Shown: positions 50,045-58,432 of the stretch, in pieces
Position numbering within the stretch: position 1 is the first letter of the stretch
Layout of the letters: every line of letters begins with the position of its first letter
Program-made: the position numbers and the translations under genes
NCBI GenBank assembly: GCA_023388255.1
Contig: JAEWGO010000021.1
Location: forward strand, 124,001 to 188,000
Direction of reading: 5' to 3'
Length of the DNA stretch: 64,000 nucleotides
Origin: Pseudomonadota bacterium
GTDB taxonomy: Bacteria; Pseudomonadota; Gammaproteobacteria; Xanthomonadales; Rhodanobacteraceae
The notes under the pieces: model-generated
Told to the model about the DNA's origin: nothing
The model's database searches: none
Seen by the model: the letters and a program-made list of their open reading frames with translations, nothing else

Positions 50045-51727
50045 TCAATCCTCAGCCCGCAGCGCTGCCTTGGTCAGCATCTGCTTCGCGTGCGCCAGCG
50101 TCTCGCGTGTGATCTCGATACCGCCAAGCATGCGCGCGACTTCTTCCTGGCGGGCCTTGCCGTCGAGCGCCGCGATGCGCGTCTCGGTCGAGCTGTCGTC
50201 GCTGGATTTGCTCGCGCGCAGGTGCCGGTGCCCCTGCGCGGCGACCTGCGGCAGGTGCGTCACGCACAGCACCTGACAGCGTTCGCCGAGCGCGCGCAGT
50301 TTCTGGCCGACGACTTCGGCGACTGCGCCGCCGATGCCGGAATCGACTTCGTCGAACACCATCGTGCCGACCGCGTCGCTGCCGAGCGCGGCGACTTCGA
50401 TCGCAAGGCTGATGCGTGACAGTTCGCCGCCAGATGCGACCTTGCGCAGCGCTCGCGGTGGCTGACCCGGATTGGCGCTGACGAGGAACTCGCAGCGTTC
50501 ACTACCGTGTGGATCTGGCTCGTTGCCGGCTTGCGCTTCGAGTTGCACTTCGAAGCGCCCGCCGCGCATGCCCAGTTCCGCCATCAATCTGCTGACCGCA
50601 TCCCCGAGCGTGCGTGCGGTCGCCGCGCGTTTCGTGCCGAGCGTGCGTGCGGCGTTGGCGTAGTCGTCGATGAGGCGTTGCTGTTCGATTCGCAGCGCGT
50701 CGATGCTGGCGCCGGCGCCGCGCAGGCTTTCCAGTTCCTCGCGCAGGTTGTCCGCGTGCGCCTTGAGCTCGGGCATGCGCACGCGATGCTTGCGCGCTAG
50801 TTCGTGCAGCTTGCCGAGCTGCGCCTCGGCTTCGGCGAGGCGTTCGGGGTCGAGATCGAGAGATGATTGGTAGCGCGCCAGCGCATCGCCGGCTTCCGTC
50901 AGCTGGATCTGCGCCGCATCGACCAGTTCGCCGATCGGAGCGAGGCGCTCATCCAGCACGGCGAGATGGGCGATTTCGGACTGCGCGCGCGCGAGCAGGC
51001 GCAGCATCGCGAATTCGCTGTCGCCGTCGATGCGGTCGGCCAGCGCCGCGCCACCTTGCAGCAATTGCCCGGAATTGGCGAGGCGGCGGTGCTGGTCTTC
51101 GAGCTCGGCAAGATCGTCCGGTGCCAGCGCATGGCGGTCGAGTTCGTCGACCTGATGGCTCAGCCATTCGATGCGTTCGGCGTGGTCGCTGCCGCGCGAC
51201 AGTTCCGCGATGCGCGCCGCCGCGCCCCGCCAGGCCTTGGCTATGCGGGCGACCGTGGCGAGATCGTCGCTGTGATTGCCGAATGCATCCAGCAATGCGA
51301 GTTGCTGCGCGCGGTCGAGCAGTGCCTGATGCTCGTGCTGGCCGTGGATCTCGATCAATCCGGCGGCGAGCGCCTTCAATTGCGTCAGCGTGACCGGGCG
51401 GCCATTGATCCACGCGCGCGAGCTGCCTTCGCTGCGGATCACCCGTCGCAACTGGCAGGCGCCGTCCTCGTCGAGTTCCTCGGCGGCCAGCCAGTCTCGC
51501 AAGTGCGGATGCGCGACGAGGTTGAAGTCGGCGGACAGTTCCGCGCGCTCGCTGCCATGGCGCACCATCGACGCATCGGCGCGGCCGCCGGCGAGCAGCA
51601 GCAGCGCATCGACCAGCAATGATTTGCCGGCGCCGGTTTCGCCGGTGACCACGGTCATGCCGGGGCCAAAGGCGATCTCGGCTTCGCCGACGATCGCGAA
51701 ATCCTTGACGTAGAGACTTTCCAGCAT
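50045..51727 (-). CDS. recN: DNA repair protein RecN
   Basis: Encodes 560 residues from the ATG at 51727 (MLESLYVKDFAIVGEAEIAFGPGM). Walker A GETGAGKS at residues 29-36; the ABC signature region (ASGGELSRISLAIE) and Walker B TMVFDEVDSGIGGAVAE lie near the C-terminus, with the long coiled coil between, as in SMC-like RecN. It acts at double-strand breaks in recombination repair. Divergent from hrcA, in the classic fur-recN-hrcA-grpE-dnaK order of Xanthomonadales. Confidence 0.95.
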   Translation of the reverse strand: MLESLYVKDFAIVGEAEIAFGPGMTVVTGETGAGKSLLVDALLLLAGGRADASMVRHGSERAELSADFNLVAHPHLRDWLAAEELDEDGACQLRRVIRSEGSSRAWINGRPVTLTQLKALAAGLIEIHGQHEHQALLDRAQQLALLDAFGNHSDDLATVARIAKAWRGAAARIAELSRGSDHAERIEWLSHQVDELDRHALAPDDLAELEDQHRRLANSGQLLQGGAALADRIDGDSEFAMLRLLARAQSEIAHLAVLDERLAPIGELVDAAQIQLTEAGDALARYQSSLDLDPERLAEAEAQLGKLHELARKHRVRMPELKAHADNLREELESLRGAGASIDALRIEQQRLIDDYANAARTLGTKRAATARTLGDAVSRLMAELGMRGGRFEVQLEAQAGNEPDPHGSERCEFLVSANPGQPPRALRKVASGGELSRISLAIEVAALGSDAVGTMVFDEVDSGIGGAVAEVVGQKLRALGERCQVLCVTHLPQVAAQGHRHLRASKSSDDSSTETRIAALDGKARQEEVARMLGGIEITRETLAHAKQMLTKAALRAED

Positions 51728-51794
51728 CGGCCGCGAACGCTCCCAAGCAAACGGCGGAACGCTAGCATGCGGCAGCAAGGCGGCCAAGACGCCG

Positions 51795-51823
51795 CGTTGA
51801 ATCTGCGCGTCCGCGCCCCTATT
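51795..51823 (+). promoter_or_regulatory. Sigma-32-like promoter of hrcA
   Basis: CGTTGAA (51795-51801), 14 bases, CCCCTATT (51816-51823), about 66 bases before the hrcA start. It is a fair match to the heat-shock consensus CTTGAAA...CCCCATNT. A degenerate CIRCE-like TTAGC dyad follows (about 51843), too weak to call. Confidence 0.45.
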
Positions 51824-51889
51824 GATCGCGCTGGAGCCGCTTGTTAGCGTGCGCCGATATCCGGCGCTCCTGCGCCTATCCGGACTGCG

Positions 51890-52951
51890 ATGATCACATC
51901 GTCCCACTCGCCCGACCTCGATGCCCGCGCGCGCCACCTGCTGCGCACGCTGATCGCGCGCTACATCGCCGAAGGCCAGCCGATCGGCTCGCGCACGTTG
52001 GCCAAGGCATCGGGTCTGGACGTCAGTCCGGCCACGATCCGCAACATCCTTTCCGATCTGGAGGAGTTCGGTCTCGTCGCGGCGCCGCATACGTCGGCCG
52101 GACGGGTGCCGACCTCGCAGGGCTATCGCCTGTTCGTCGACAGCCTGCTGGAGATGCGACCGCTCGACGAGCCGCAGGTCGACCAGCTGCGCCGCGAACT
52201 GCCGACCGACGCGGCGACGCCGGACCTGCTCGGCAGCGCGACCTCGCTGCTGTCGGAGATGACCCGCTTCGTCGGCGTGGTCAGCGTGCCCAAGCACGAC
52301 GAGTTCCCGTTCCGCCATATCGACTTCGTGCCGCTCGATGGCAGCCGGGTATTGGTGATCCTGGTATTCGCCGACGGCCAGGTGCAGAACCGCGTGATCG
52401 CGACGCAACGCGGCTACGGTCCCGGCGAACTGGAGCAGGTCGCCAACTACCTGAACGCGAATTTCGCCGGCATGCGCATCGACGACATCCGCGTACGCCT
52501 CTTGCGCGAAATGCAGGAGGAGGGCGCGCGCCTGAACACGATGCTGTCGACCGCGGTCGAGGTGGCGCAGGCGGCGTTCCAGCAGAGCGGGTCCGGCAGC
52601 GACATGCTGGTCGCCGGGCATACCAACTTGATGGGGCGGCAGGATGTGTCCGATGTGGACCGCCTGCGCGAACTGTTCGAGGCATTCCAGCGCAAGCGCG
52701 ATCTGCTGCAGTTGCTGGAGCGCTGCTCGCACGCCGAGGGCGTGCGCCTGTTCATTGGCGAAGAATCGGGCTTCGCGGCGCTCGATACCTGGAGTCTGGT
52801 CACCGCGCCCTACGGCGTTGGCGGCCGCGTGCTCGGCGTGCTCGGCGTGATCGGGCCGACGCGAATGGCCTACGAGCGGGTGATTCCGGTGGTGCAGGCG
52901 ACCGCGGCGATCATTTCCGGAGCCTTGAAGCGCTCGCAGCCGGCCTTATAA
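51890..52951 (+). CDS. hrcA: Heat-shock repressor HrcA
   Basis: Encodes 353 residues, family length. N-terminal winged helix (DARARHLLRTLIARYIAEGQPIGSRTLAKASGLDVSPATIRNILSDLEEFGLVAAPHTSAGRVPTSQGYRLFVDSLL), then the conserved central domain and the C-terminal GPTRMAYERVIPVVQATAAIIS. It represses chaperone genes by binding CIRCE, and is freed by heat. First gene of the heat-shock cluster; grpE starts 120 bases later. Confidence 0.95.
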   Translation: MITSSHSPDLDARARHLLRTLIARYIAEGQPIGSRTLAKASGLDVSPATIRNILSDLEEFGLVAAPHTSAGRVPTSQGYRLFVDSLLEMRPLDEPQVDQLRRELPTDAATPDLLGSATSLLSEMTRFVGVVSVPKHDEFPFRHIDFVPLDGSRVLVILVFADGQVQNRVIATQRGYGPGELEQVANYLNANFAGMRIDDIRVRLLREMQEEGARLNTMLSTAVEVAQAAFQQSGSGSDMLVAGHTNLMGRQDVSDVDRLRELFEAFQRKRDLLQLLERCSHAEGVRLFIGEESGFAALDTWSLVTAPYGVGGRVLGVLGVIGPTRMAYERVIPVVQATAAIISGALKRSQPAL

Positions 52952-53071
52952 CCCTCGGTCAAAGGGGCATTGCCCGACCGCCACGCGGTCGACTGCGGTT
53001 GCGCCTGGACATTTTCGACATGCCATCCGGCCGACGCGCGGCAGAGGGCGCTTTTTCATGTGGAGGAACCA

Positions 53072-53602
53072 ATGAGCAGCAGCGATCCAAGAATGGAACC
53101 GACGGCACAAACGTCCGCCGACGCCGAGTCCGGCGCCGACAACGAGCTGGAGGTCCTTTCGCGCCAGCTCGCCGAATGCGAGGCCAAGCTCGCCGAGATG
53201 CGCGATACGGTATTGCGCGAGCGTGCCGAGCTCGACAACCAGCGCAAGCGCTTGCAGCGCGATCTCGACCAGGCACGTCGCTTCGCCAACGAAAAACTGC
53301 TGGCCGATCTGCTGCCGGTGCTCGACAATCTGGAACGCGGAGTGGCTGCGGAGGGCAGCGATTTCGCGGCGCTGCGCGGCGGTGTCGAGCTGACCTTGCG
53401 CGAATTGATCCGCGTCGTCGAAGCCAACGGCCTGAAGGCGGCCGGGGCGGTGGGCGAGGTGTTCAATCCGGAGCATCACCAGGCGATGAGCATGGTCGAC
53501 GGCGCCGGCCATCCGGCCGGACATATCGCCGCCGTCATGCAGAAGGGCTACGTGCTGAACGAGCGGCTGCTGCGACCTGCGCTTGTCGCGGTCACGCAGT
53601 AG
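53072..53602 (+). CDS. grpE: Nucleotide exchange factor GrpE
   Basis: Encodes 176 residues from the ATG at 53072 (GGAGGAA site). An acidic N-terminus, a coiled coil (LSRQLAECEAKLAEMRDTVLRERAELDNQRKRLQRDLDQARRFANEKLLADLLPVLDNLERG) and the C-terminal beta domain (EVFNPEHHQAMSMV, then GYVLNERLLRPALVAVTQ) are all present. It exchanges ADP on DnaK and acts as a thermosensor. About 100 bases before dnaK, which has its own sigma-32-like promoter. Confidence 0.95.
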   Translation: MSSSDPRMEPTAQTSADAESGADNELEVLSRQLAECEAKLAEMRDTVLRERAELDNQRKRLQRDLDQARRFANEKLLADLLPVLDNLERGVAAEGSDFAALRGGVELTLRELIRVVEANGLKAAGAVGEVFNPEHHQAMSMVDGAGHPAGHIAAVMQKGYVLNERLLRPALVAVTQ

Positions 53603-53617
53603 GCGGGCACGGAAACG

Positions 53618-53645
53618 CTTGAAACGTCAACCCGGAACCCCAGAT
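53618..53645 (+). promoter_or_regulatory. Sigma-32 promoter of dnaK
   Basis: CTTGAAA (53618-53624), 13 bases, CCCCAGAT (53638-53645), starting 15 bases after the grpE stop and about 60 bases before the dnaK ATG. Near-consensus heat-shock promoter, so dnaK can be induced apart from hrcA-grpE. Confidence 0.75.
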
Positions 53646-53703
53646 TGGGCGACAGTCGCGGCCAGCGGGGCCGCATCAGAATTCAGAGCGGGAGAGTATA
53701 GAA

Positions 53704-55620
53704 ATGGGCAAGATCATCGGTATCGACCTCGGCACGACGAACTCGTGCGTGGCGGTCATGGAAGGCACGTCGGCGCGCGTGATCGAGAACTCCGAGGGCG
53801 ATCGCACGACGCCGTCGGTGGTCGCGTTCAAGGACAATGAAGTCGTGGTGGGTGCGACGGCGAAGCGCCAGTCCGTCACCAATCCGAAGAACACGTTCTA
53901 CGCGGTGAAGCGCCTGATCGGCCGCAAATTCACCGACGCCGAAGTGCAGAAAGACATCAACATGGTGCCGTACAAGATCATCGCGCACGACAACGGTGAT
54001 GCGTGGACCGAGACCGCCGACGGCAGGAAGATGCCGCCGCAGGAGATCTCGGCGAAGATCCTGATGAAGATGAAGAAGACCGCCGAGGATTTTCTCGGCG
54101 AGCCGGTGACGGAAGCTGTCATCACGGTGCCTGCCTACTTCAATGATTCGCAGCGCCAGGCGACCAAGGACGCTGGTCGCATCGCGGGTCTCGAGGTCAA
54201 GCGCATCATCAACGAGCCGACCGCGGCCGCGCTCGCGTATGGACTCGACAAGAAGGGTGGCGACCGCAAGATCGCGGTCTATGACCTTGGCGGCGGCACG
54301 TTCGACATCTCGATCATCGAGATCGCCGAAGTCGATGGCGAGAAGCAGTTCGAGGTGCTGGCGACGAACGGCGACACCTTCCTCGGTGGCGAGGACTTCG
54401 ACAAGCGCGTCATCGACTATCTCGTCGACGAGTTCAAGAAGGAACAAGGCGTCGACCTGAAGAACGATCCGCTTGCGCTGCAGCGCCTGAAGGACGCCGC
54501 CGAGCGCGCCAAGATCGAGCTGTCGACCGCGCATCAGACCGAAGTGAACCTGCCGTACGTCACGGCGGACGCGTCCGGCCCGAAGCACCTCAACATCAAA
54601 CTGACGCGCGCGAAGCTCGAAGCACTGGTCGGCGATCTGGTCGAGAAGACGATCGCACCGTGCCGAACCGCGTTGAACGATGCAGGCCTGAAGGTTTCCG
54701 ATGTCCAGGAAGTCATCCTCGTCGGCGGCCAGACGCGCATGCCGAAGGTGCAGGAAGCGGTCAAGGACTTCTTCGGCAAGGAACCGCGCAAGGACGTCAA
54801 TCCGGATGAAGCCGTTGCCGTCGGTGCGGCGATCCAGGGCGGCGTGCTTTCGGGCACCGTCAAGGACGTGCTGCTGCTCGACGTGACGCCGCTGTCGCTC
54901 GGCATCGAGACGCTCGGTGGCGTGTTCACCAAGCTGATCGAAAAGAACACGACGATCCCGACCAAGGCGAGCCAGGTGTTCTCGACCGCCGAGGACAATC
55001 AGAGCGCGGTCACCGTGCACGTGCTGCAGGGCGAGCGCGAACAGGCCCGCTTCAACAAGTCGCTGGCGCGTTTCGATCTGGCCGGCATCCAGCCGGCGCC
55101 GCGCGGCATGCCGCAGGTCGAGGTCACGTTCGACATCGACGCGAACGGCATCCTGCACGTCGGTGCGAAGGACAAGAACACCGGCAAGGAACAGCGCATC
55201 GAGATCAAGGCCGGCTCCGGTCTGTCCGAGGACGAGATCCAGCGCATGGTGCGCGACGCCGAGGCGAACAAGGAAGAAGACAAGAAGTTCCACGAGCTTG
55301 TCGCCGTACGCAACAAGGCCGACCAGCTGGTGCATGCCACGCGTGCCGCGATCAAGGAGCACGGCGGCAAGGTGGCCGGCGACATCGCCCGCATCGAGGA
55401 AGCGCTGGCCGATCTCGAGAAGGTCATGAAGGGCGAGGACAAGGCGCAGATCGAGGCGCGCACGACTGCGTTGGAGCAGATCGCGCAACCGTTGTTCGCG
55501 GCCGCGTCGCAGACCCCGCCGGCCGGTGAGGCCGCGGATGGCACCGCGCACGCGGGCGGCTCGGCCAAGAACGACGATGTCGTCGACGCCGAGTTCACCG
55601 AGGTCAAGGACGACAAGTAA
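53704..55620 (+). CDS. dnaK: Chaperone DnaK (Hsp70)
   Basis: Encodes 638 residues. GIDLGTTNSCVAVMEG, YFNDSQRQATKDAGRIAGLEVKRIINEPTAAALAYG and YDLGGGTFDISI are the ATPase motifs; the substrate-binding part and an EFTEVKDDK C-terminus are intact. It folds and rescues proteins with DnaJ and GrpE. The next gene is a channel gene placed before dnaJ, an unusual interruption of the dnaK-dnaJ unit. Confidence 0.97.
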   Translation: MGKIIGIDLGTTNSCVAVMEGTSARVIENSEGDRTTPSVVAFKDNEVVVGATAKRQSVTNPKNTFYAVKRLIGRKFTDAEVQKDINMVPYKIIAHDNGDAWTETADGRKMPPQEISAKILMKMKKTAEDFLGEPVTEAVITVPAYFNDSQRQATKDAGRIAGLEVKRIINEPTAAALAYGLDKKGGDRKIAVYDLGGGTFDISIIEIAEVDGEKQFEVLATNGDTFLGGEDFDKRVIDYLVDEFKKEQGVDLKNDPLALQRLKDAAERAKIELSTAHQTEVNLPYVTADASGPKHLNIKLTRAKLEALVGDLVEKTIAPCRTALNDAGLKVSDVQEVILVGGQTRMPKVQEAVKDFFGKEPRKDVNPDEAVAVGAAIQGGVLSGTVKDVLLLDVTPLSLGIETLGGVFTKLIEKNTTIPTKASQVFSTAEDNQSAVTVHVLQGEREQARFNKSLARFDLAGIQPAPRGMPQVEVTFDIDANGILHVGAKDKNTGKEQRIEIKAGSGLSEDEIQRMVRDAEANKEEDKKFHELVAVRNKADQLVHATRAAIKEHGGKVAGDIARIEEALADLEKVMKGEDKAQIEARTTALEQIAQPLFAAASQTPPAGEAADGTAHAGGSAKNDDVVDAEFTEVKDDK

Positions 55621-55706
55621 GTCGTCCGGCAATCGGTAATGGCGTAACGAATCGGGCTGCGCATGGCGCCGCCCGATTTCGCATCGGAGGCTGGAGGAAC
55701 GGGACG

Positions 55707-56285
55707 ATGGACAAGGGGCGGCTTGAGGCATTCAGCGATGGCGTGCTCGCCGTGATCATCACGATCATGGTGCTGGAGCTGAAGCCGCCGCACGATCCCA
55801 CGCTGGAAGCGCTGCACGCGGCGTGGCCGGTGTTGTTGAGCTACATCCTCAGCTTCATTTACGTGGGCATCTACTGGAACAATCATCATCACCTGTTCAA
55901 GACGATCGAACGGATCGACGGACGCGTGATGTGGGCGAACCTGTATCTGCTGTTCTGGATCTCGCTGTTCCCGTTCGTGACGGCGTGGATGAGCGAGAAC
56001 CACTTCGCTGCCGTGCCGACCGCGTTGTACGGTTTCGTCTTGATGATGGCTGCGCTCGCGTGGCCGCTGGTCACGCGGAAGCTGATCGCCTGCAACGGGC
56101 CGGACTGCCCGCTGGCCACCGCGATGGGCGGCGACTTCAAGGGCAAGGTTTCTATCGTGTTGTACGCGCTGGCAATCCCGCTGGCGCTGTTCGTCAATTC
56201 CTGGATCGCCTGCGCGTTGTACGTGACGGTTGCGCTGGTCTGGTTGGTGCCTGATCGGCGCATGGAGAAGGTTGTGGCGTCATGA
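55707..56285 (+). CDS. TMEM175-family potassium channel-like protein
   Basis: Encodes 192 residues. RLEAFSDGVLAVIITIMVLEL (residues 5-25) carries the family RxxxFSDG motif on the first helix, followed by five more hydrophobic helices (six in all), the layout of bacterial TMEM175 K+ channels in the inner membrane. It lies between dnaK (86 bases) and dnaJ (4-base ATGA overlap), so it is translationally coupled to dnaJ and probably co-induced by heat. That position is atypical for the family. Confidence 0.85.
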   Translation: MDKGRLEAFSDGVLAVIITIMVLELKPPHDPTLEALHAAWPVLLSYILSFIYVGIYWNNHHHLFKTIERIDGRVMWANLYLLFWISLFPFVTAWMSENHFAAVPTALYGFVLMMAALAWPLVTRKLIACNGPDCPLATAMGGDFKGKVSIVLYALAIPLALFVNSWIACALYVTVALVWLVPDRRMEKVVAS

Positions 56286-57418
56286 GCAAGCGTTGTTACT
56301 ACGAAGTCCTCGGCGTCGCGCGCGGCGTGAACGAAGATGACTTGAAGAAATCCTTCCGTCGTCTCGCGATGAAGTGCCATCCGGACCGTTGCCCGGACGA
56401 TCCGGCCGCGCAGGAGAAGTTCAAGGAGGCCAAGGAGGCCTACGAGATCCTGTCCGACAGCCGCAAGCGTGCTGCCTACGACCAGCACGGCCACGCCGCG
56501 TTCGAGCATGGCATGGGTGGTGGACGTGGCGGCGGTGGCTTCAACGGCGATGTCGGCGATATTTTCGGTGACATCTTCTCGGACATTTTCGGCGGCATGG
56601 GCGGTGGCGGACACGGCCGCGCACGGCGTGGGTCCGACCTGCGTTACCTGATCGAACTCGATCTGGAAGAAGCCGTGTTTGGCATCGAGAAGCAGATCGA
56701 GGTGCCGACCCTGGTCGAATGCGACACCTGCGACGGCAGCGGTTCCGCCGACGGCAAAACCTCCACCTGCACGACCTGCCGCGGCCAGGGCCGCGTGCGC
56801 ATGCAGAACGGCATCTTCTCGATCCAGCAGGCCTGTCCGCATTGCGGCGGCGCCGGCAAGGTCGTTGCCAATCCGTGCCGCGATTGCCATGGCGAAGGCC
56901 GCGTGCATTCCGAGCGCACGCTCTCGATCAAGATTCCACCGGGCGTCGACAACGGCGATCGCATCCGCCTGACCGGCCAAGGCGAAGCCGGTCCGAGTGG
57001 CACCGTGCCGGGCGATCTCTACGTCGAGGTGCGCGTACGCGAGCATGCGATCTTCCAGCGCGAGGGCGACGACCTGCATTGCGAGATTCCGGTCCGCTTC
57101 GCGCAGGCCGCGCTCGGCGCCGAACTCAAGGTGCCGACCCTGGACGGCGAGACGCAGATTACCGTGCCGCCGGAAACGCAGACCGGCAAACTGTTCCGCC
57201 TGCGCGGCAAGGGCGTCACATCCGCGCGGAGCGGACGCACCGGCGACCTGTTGTGCCGTGTATCGGTGGAGACGCCGATCCGGCTGACCGCCGAGCAGCG
57301 CGACCTGCTGCAGCAATTCGAAGCCACGTTCAGTGGCGAGGACGCCGCCGCGCATTCGCCGCGCAACAGTTCCTGGCTCGACGGCGTGCGCCGTTTCTGG
57401 GATCGCGTCACCTCGTAG
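56282..57418 (+). CDS. dnaJ: Co-chaperone DnaJ (Hsp40)
   Basis: Encodes 378 residues. J domain with HPD (KCHPDR, residues about 33-38), Gly/Phe-rich linker with GGMGG/GDIFGDIF, four zinc-binding repeats (CDTCDGSG, CTTCRGQG, CPHCGGAG, CRDCHGEG) and C-terminal substrate domains ending in WDRVTS. It stimulates DnaK ATPase and presents clients. The ATG overlaps the upstream channel gene by 4 bases, so its translation depends on that gene. dapB starts 66 bases after. Confidence 0.96.
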   Translation: MSKRCYYEVLGVARGVNEDDLKKSFRRLAMKCHPDRCPDDPAAQEKFKEAKEAYEILSDSRKRAAYDQHGHAAFEHGMGGGRGGGGFNGDVGDIFGDIFSDIFGGMGGGGHGRARRGSDLRYLIELDLEEAVFGIEKQIEVPTLVECDTCDGSGSADGKTSTCTTCRGQGRVRMQNGIFSIQQACPHCGGAGKVVANPCRDCHGEGRVHSERTLSIKIPPGVDNGDRIRLTGQGEAGPSGTVPGDLYVEVRVREHAIFQREGDDLHCEIPVRFAQAALGAELKVPTLDGETQITVPPETQTGKLFRLRGKGVTSARSGRTGDLLCRVSVETPIRLTAEQRDLLQQFEATFSGEDAAAHSPRNSSWLDGVRRFWDRVTS

Positions 57419-57484
57419 CATCGCGGCTGCGGCGACGGATGCGCTAGGCTACGCGCCCGCACCGTCGCCGACAGCGAGCCATCG

Positions 57485-58300
57485 ATGACCGCTTCCGTTC
57501 CGATCGCCGTGAACGGCGCTTCCGGCCGCATGGGCCAGGCGGTGCTGCGACTCGCCTGCGCGCGCACTGATACGCCCATCGTCGCGGCGCTTGTCGGCGC
57601 TGATTCCTCCATTGCCGGCCATGCGCTCGCGCGCCAACTTGGCGATCGTGCCCCCGATCTCGCCTACGCGACCGCACTCTCCGATGAGGTGAAACCTGCG
57701 GTGCTGATCGATTTCAGCACGCCTGCCGCATTCGATCGCGCACTTGCGCTCGCACAGGCGCGGAGCCTTGCCTTCATCAGCGGCACGACAGGCCTTTCCG
57801 AAGCGCAACAAGCGGCGATGGCGCATGCGGCGGAAACCATTCCGGTGCTGTGGAGCGCGAATTTCAGCGTCGGCGTGGCAATTCTCGATCGGCTCGTGCG
57901 CGAAGCCGCGCGCCTGCTCGCCGACTGGGATTGCGAGATCGTCGAGGCGCACCACCGCAACAAGAAGGATGCGCCGTCCGGCACCGCGCTCGCGCTCGGT
58001 CGCGCGGTTGCACAGGCGCGCAATGCCGACTTCCCGAAGGTCGCGCGATTTGCCCGTGCAGGAAGCGCCAAAGACCTGCGCGATCCATCCGAGATCGGTT
58101 TCGCGGTCCTGCGCGCCGGCGACATCGTCGGCGAACACACGGTCGTGTTCGCGACGCAAGGCGAGCGCATCGAGCTGGCGCACAAGGCGAGCGATCGCGA
58201 CATCTTCGCGCGAGGCGCGCTATTCGCGGCGCTTGCGCTTGCCGGCGCGGTGCCGGGGCGTTACGAACTGGCGGAGTTGGTGGCGCAGGGACGGATCTGA
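57485..58300 (+). CDS. dapB: 4-hydroxy-tetrahydrodipicolinate reductase
   Basis: Encodes 271 residues. The nucleotide loop AVNGASGRMGQAVL is at residues 8-21. The substrate/catalytic segment EAHHRNKKDAPSGTALALG is near residues 154-172, and HTVVFATQGERIELAHKASDRDIFARGAL follows. It reduces 4-hydroxy-tetrahydrodipicolinate with NAD(P)H in lysine and peptidoglycan (meso-DAP) synthesis. Following dnaJ is the usual order in Xanthomonadales, where carA normally comes next; here a phosphatase operon on the opposite strand follows instead. Confidence 0.95.
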   Translation: MTASVPIAVNGASGRMGQAVLRLACARTDTPIVAALVGADSSIAGHALARQLGDRAPDLAYATALSDEVKPAVLIDFSTPAAFDRALALAQARSLAFISGTTGLSEAQQAAMAHAAETIPVLWSANFSVGVAILDRLVREAARLLADWDCEIVEAHHRNKKDAPSGTALALGRAVAQARNADFPKVARFARAGSAKDLRDPSEIGFAVLRAGDIVGEHTVVFATQGERIELAHKASDRDIFARGALFAALALAGAVPGRYELAELVAQGRI

Positions 58301-58366
58301 GAGAGTGCTCGATTCCGGCGGGCTGGATCGCGGTTCGGGTTTGCTGATTTCGCCGGACCCTCGCTC

Positions 58367-58397
58367 GAAGCCCCTCTCCCGGCGGGAGAGGGGCTTC
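58367..58397. terminator. Bidirectional terminator/REP-like hairpin between dapB and the phosphatase
   Basis: A perfect 14-bp stem (GAAGCCCCTCTCCC 58367-58380 with GGGAGAGGGGCTTC 58384-58397) and a GGC loop. The CCCCTCTCCC/GGGAGAGGGG palindrome is a frequent dispersed element in GC-rich Proteobacteria. It separates two convergent transcripts. Confidence 0.7.
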
Positions 58398-58432
58398 AAG
58401 GTGTGAAGCGCAGCGGCGCAAGTGTTCGTCGG

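Noticed and set aside
51840..51870. CIRCE operator before hrcA
   Set aside because: Only one half (TTAGC) resembles the consensus; the opposite arm does not match well enough.
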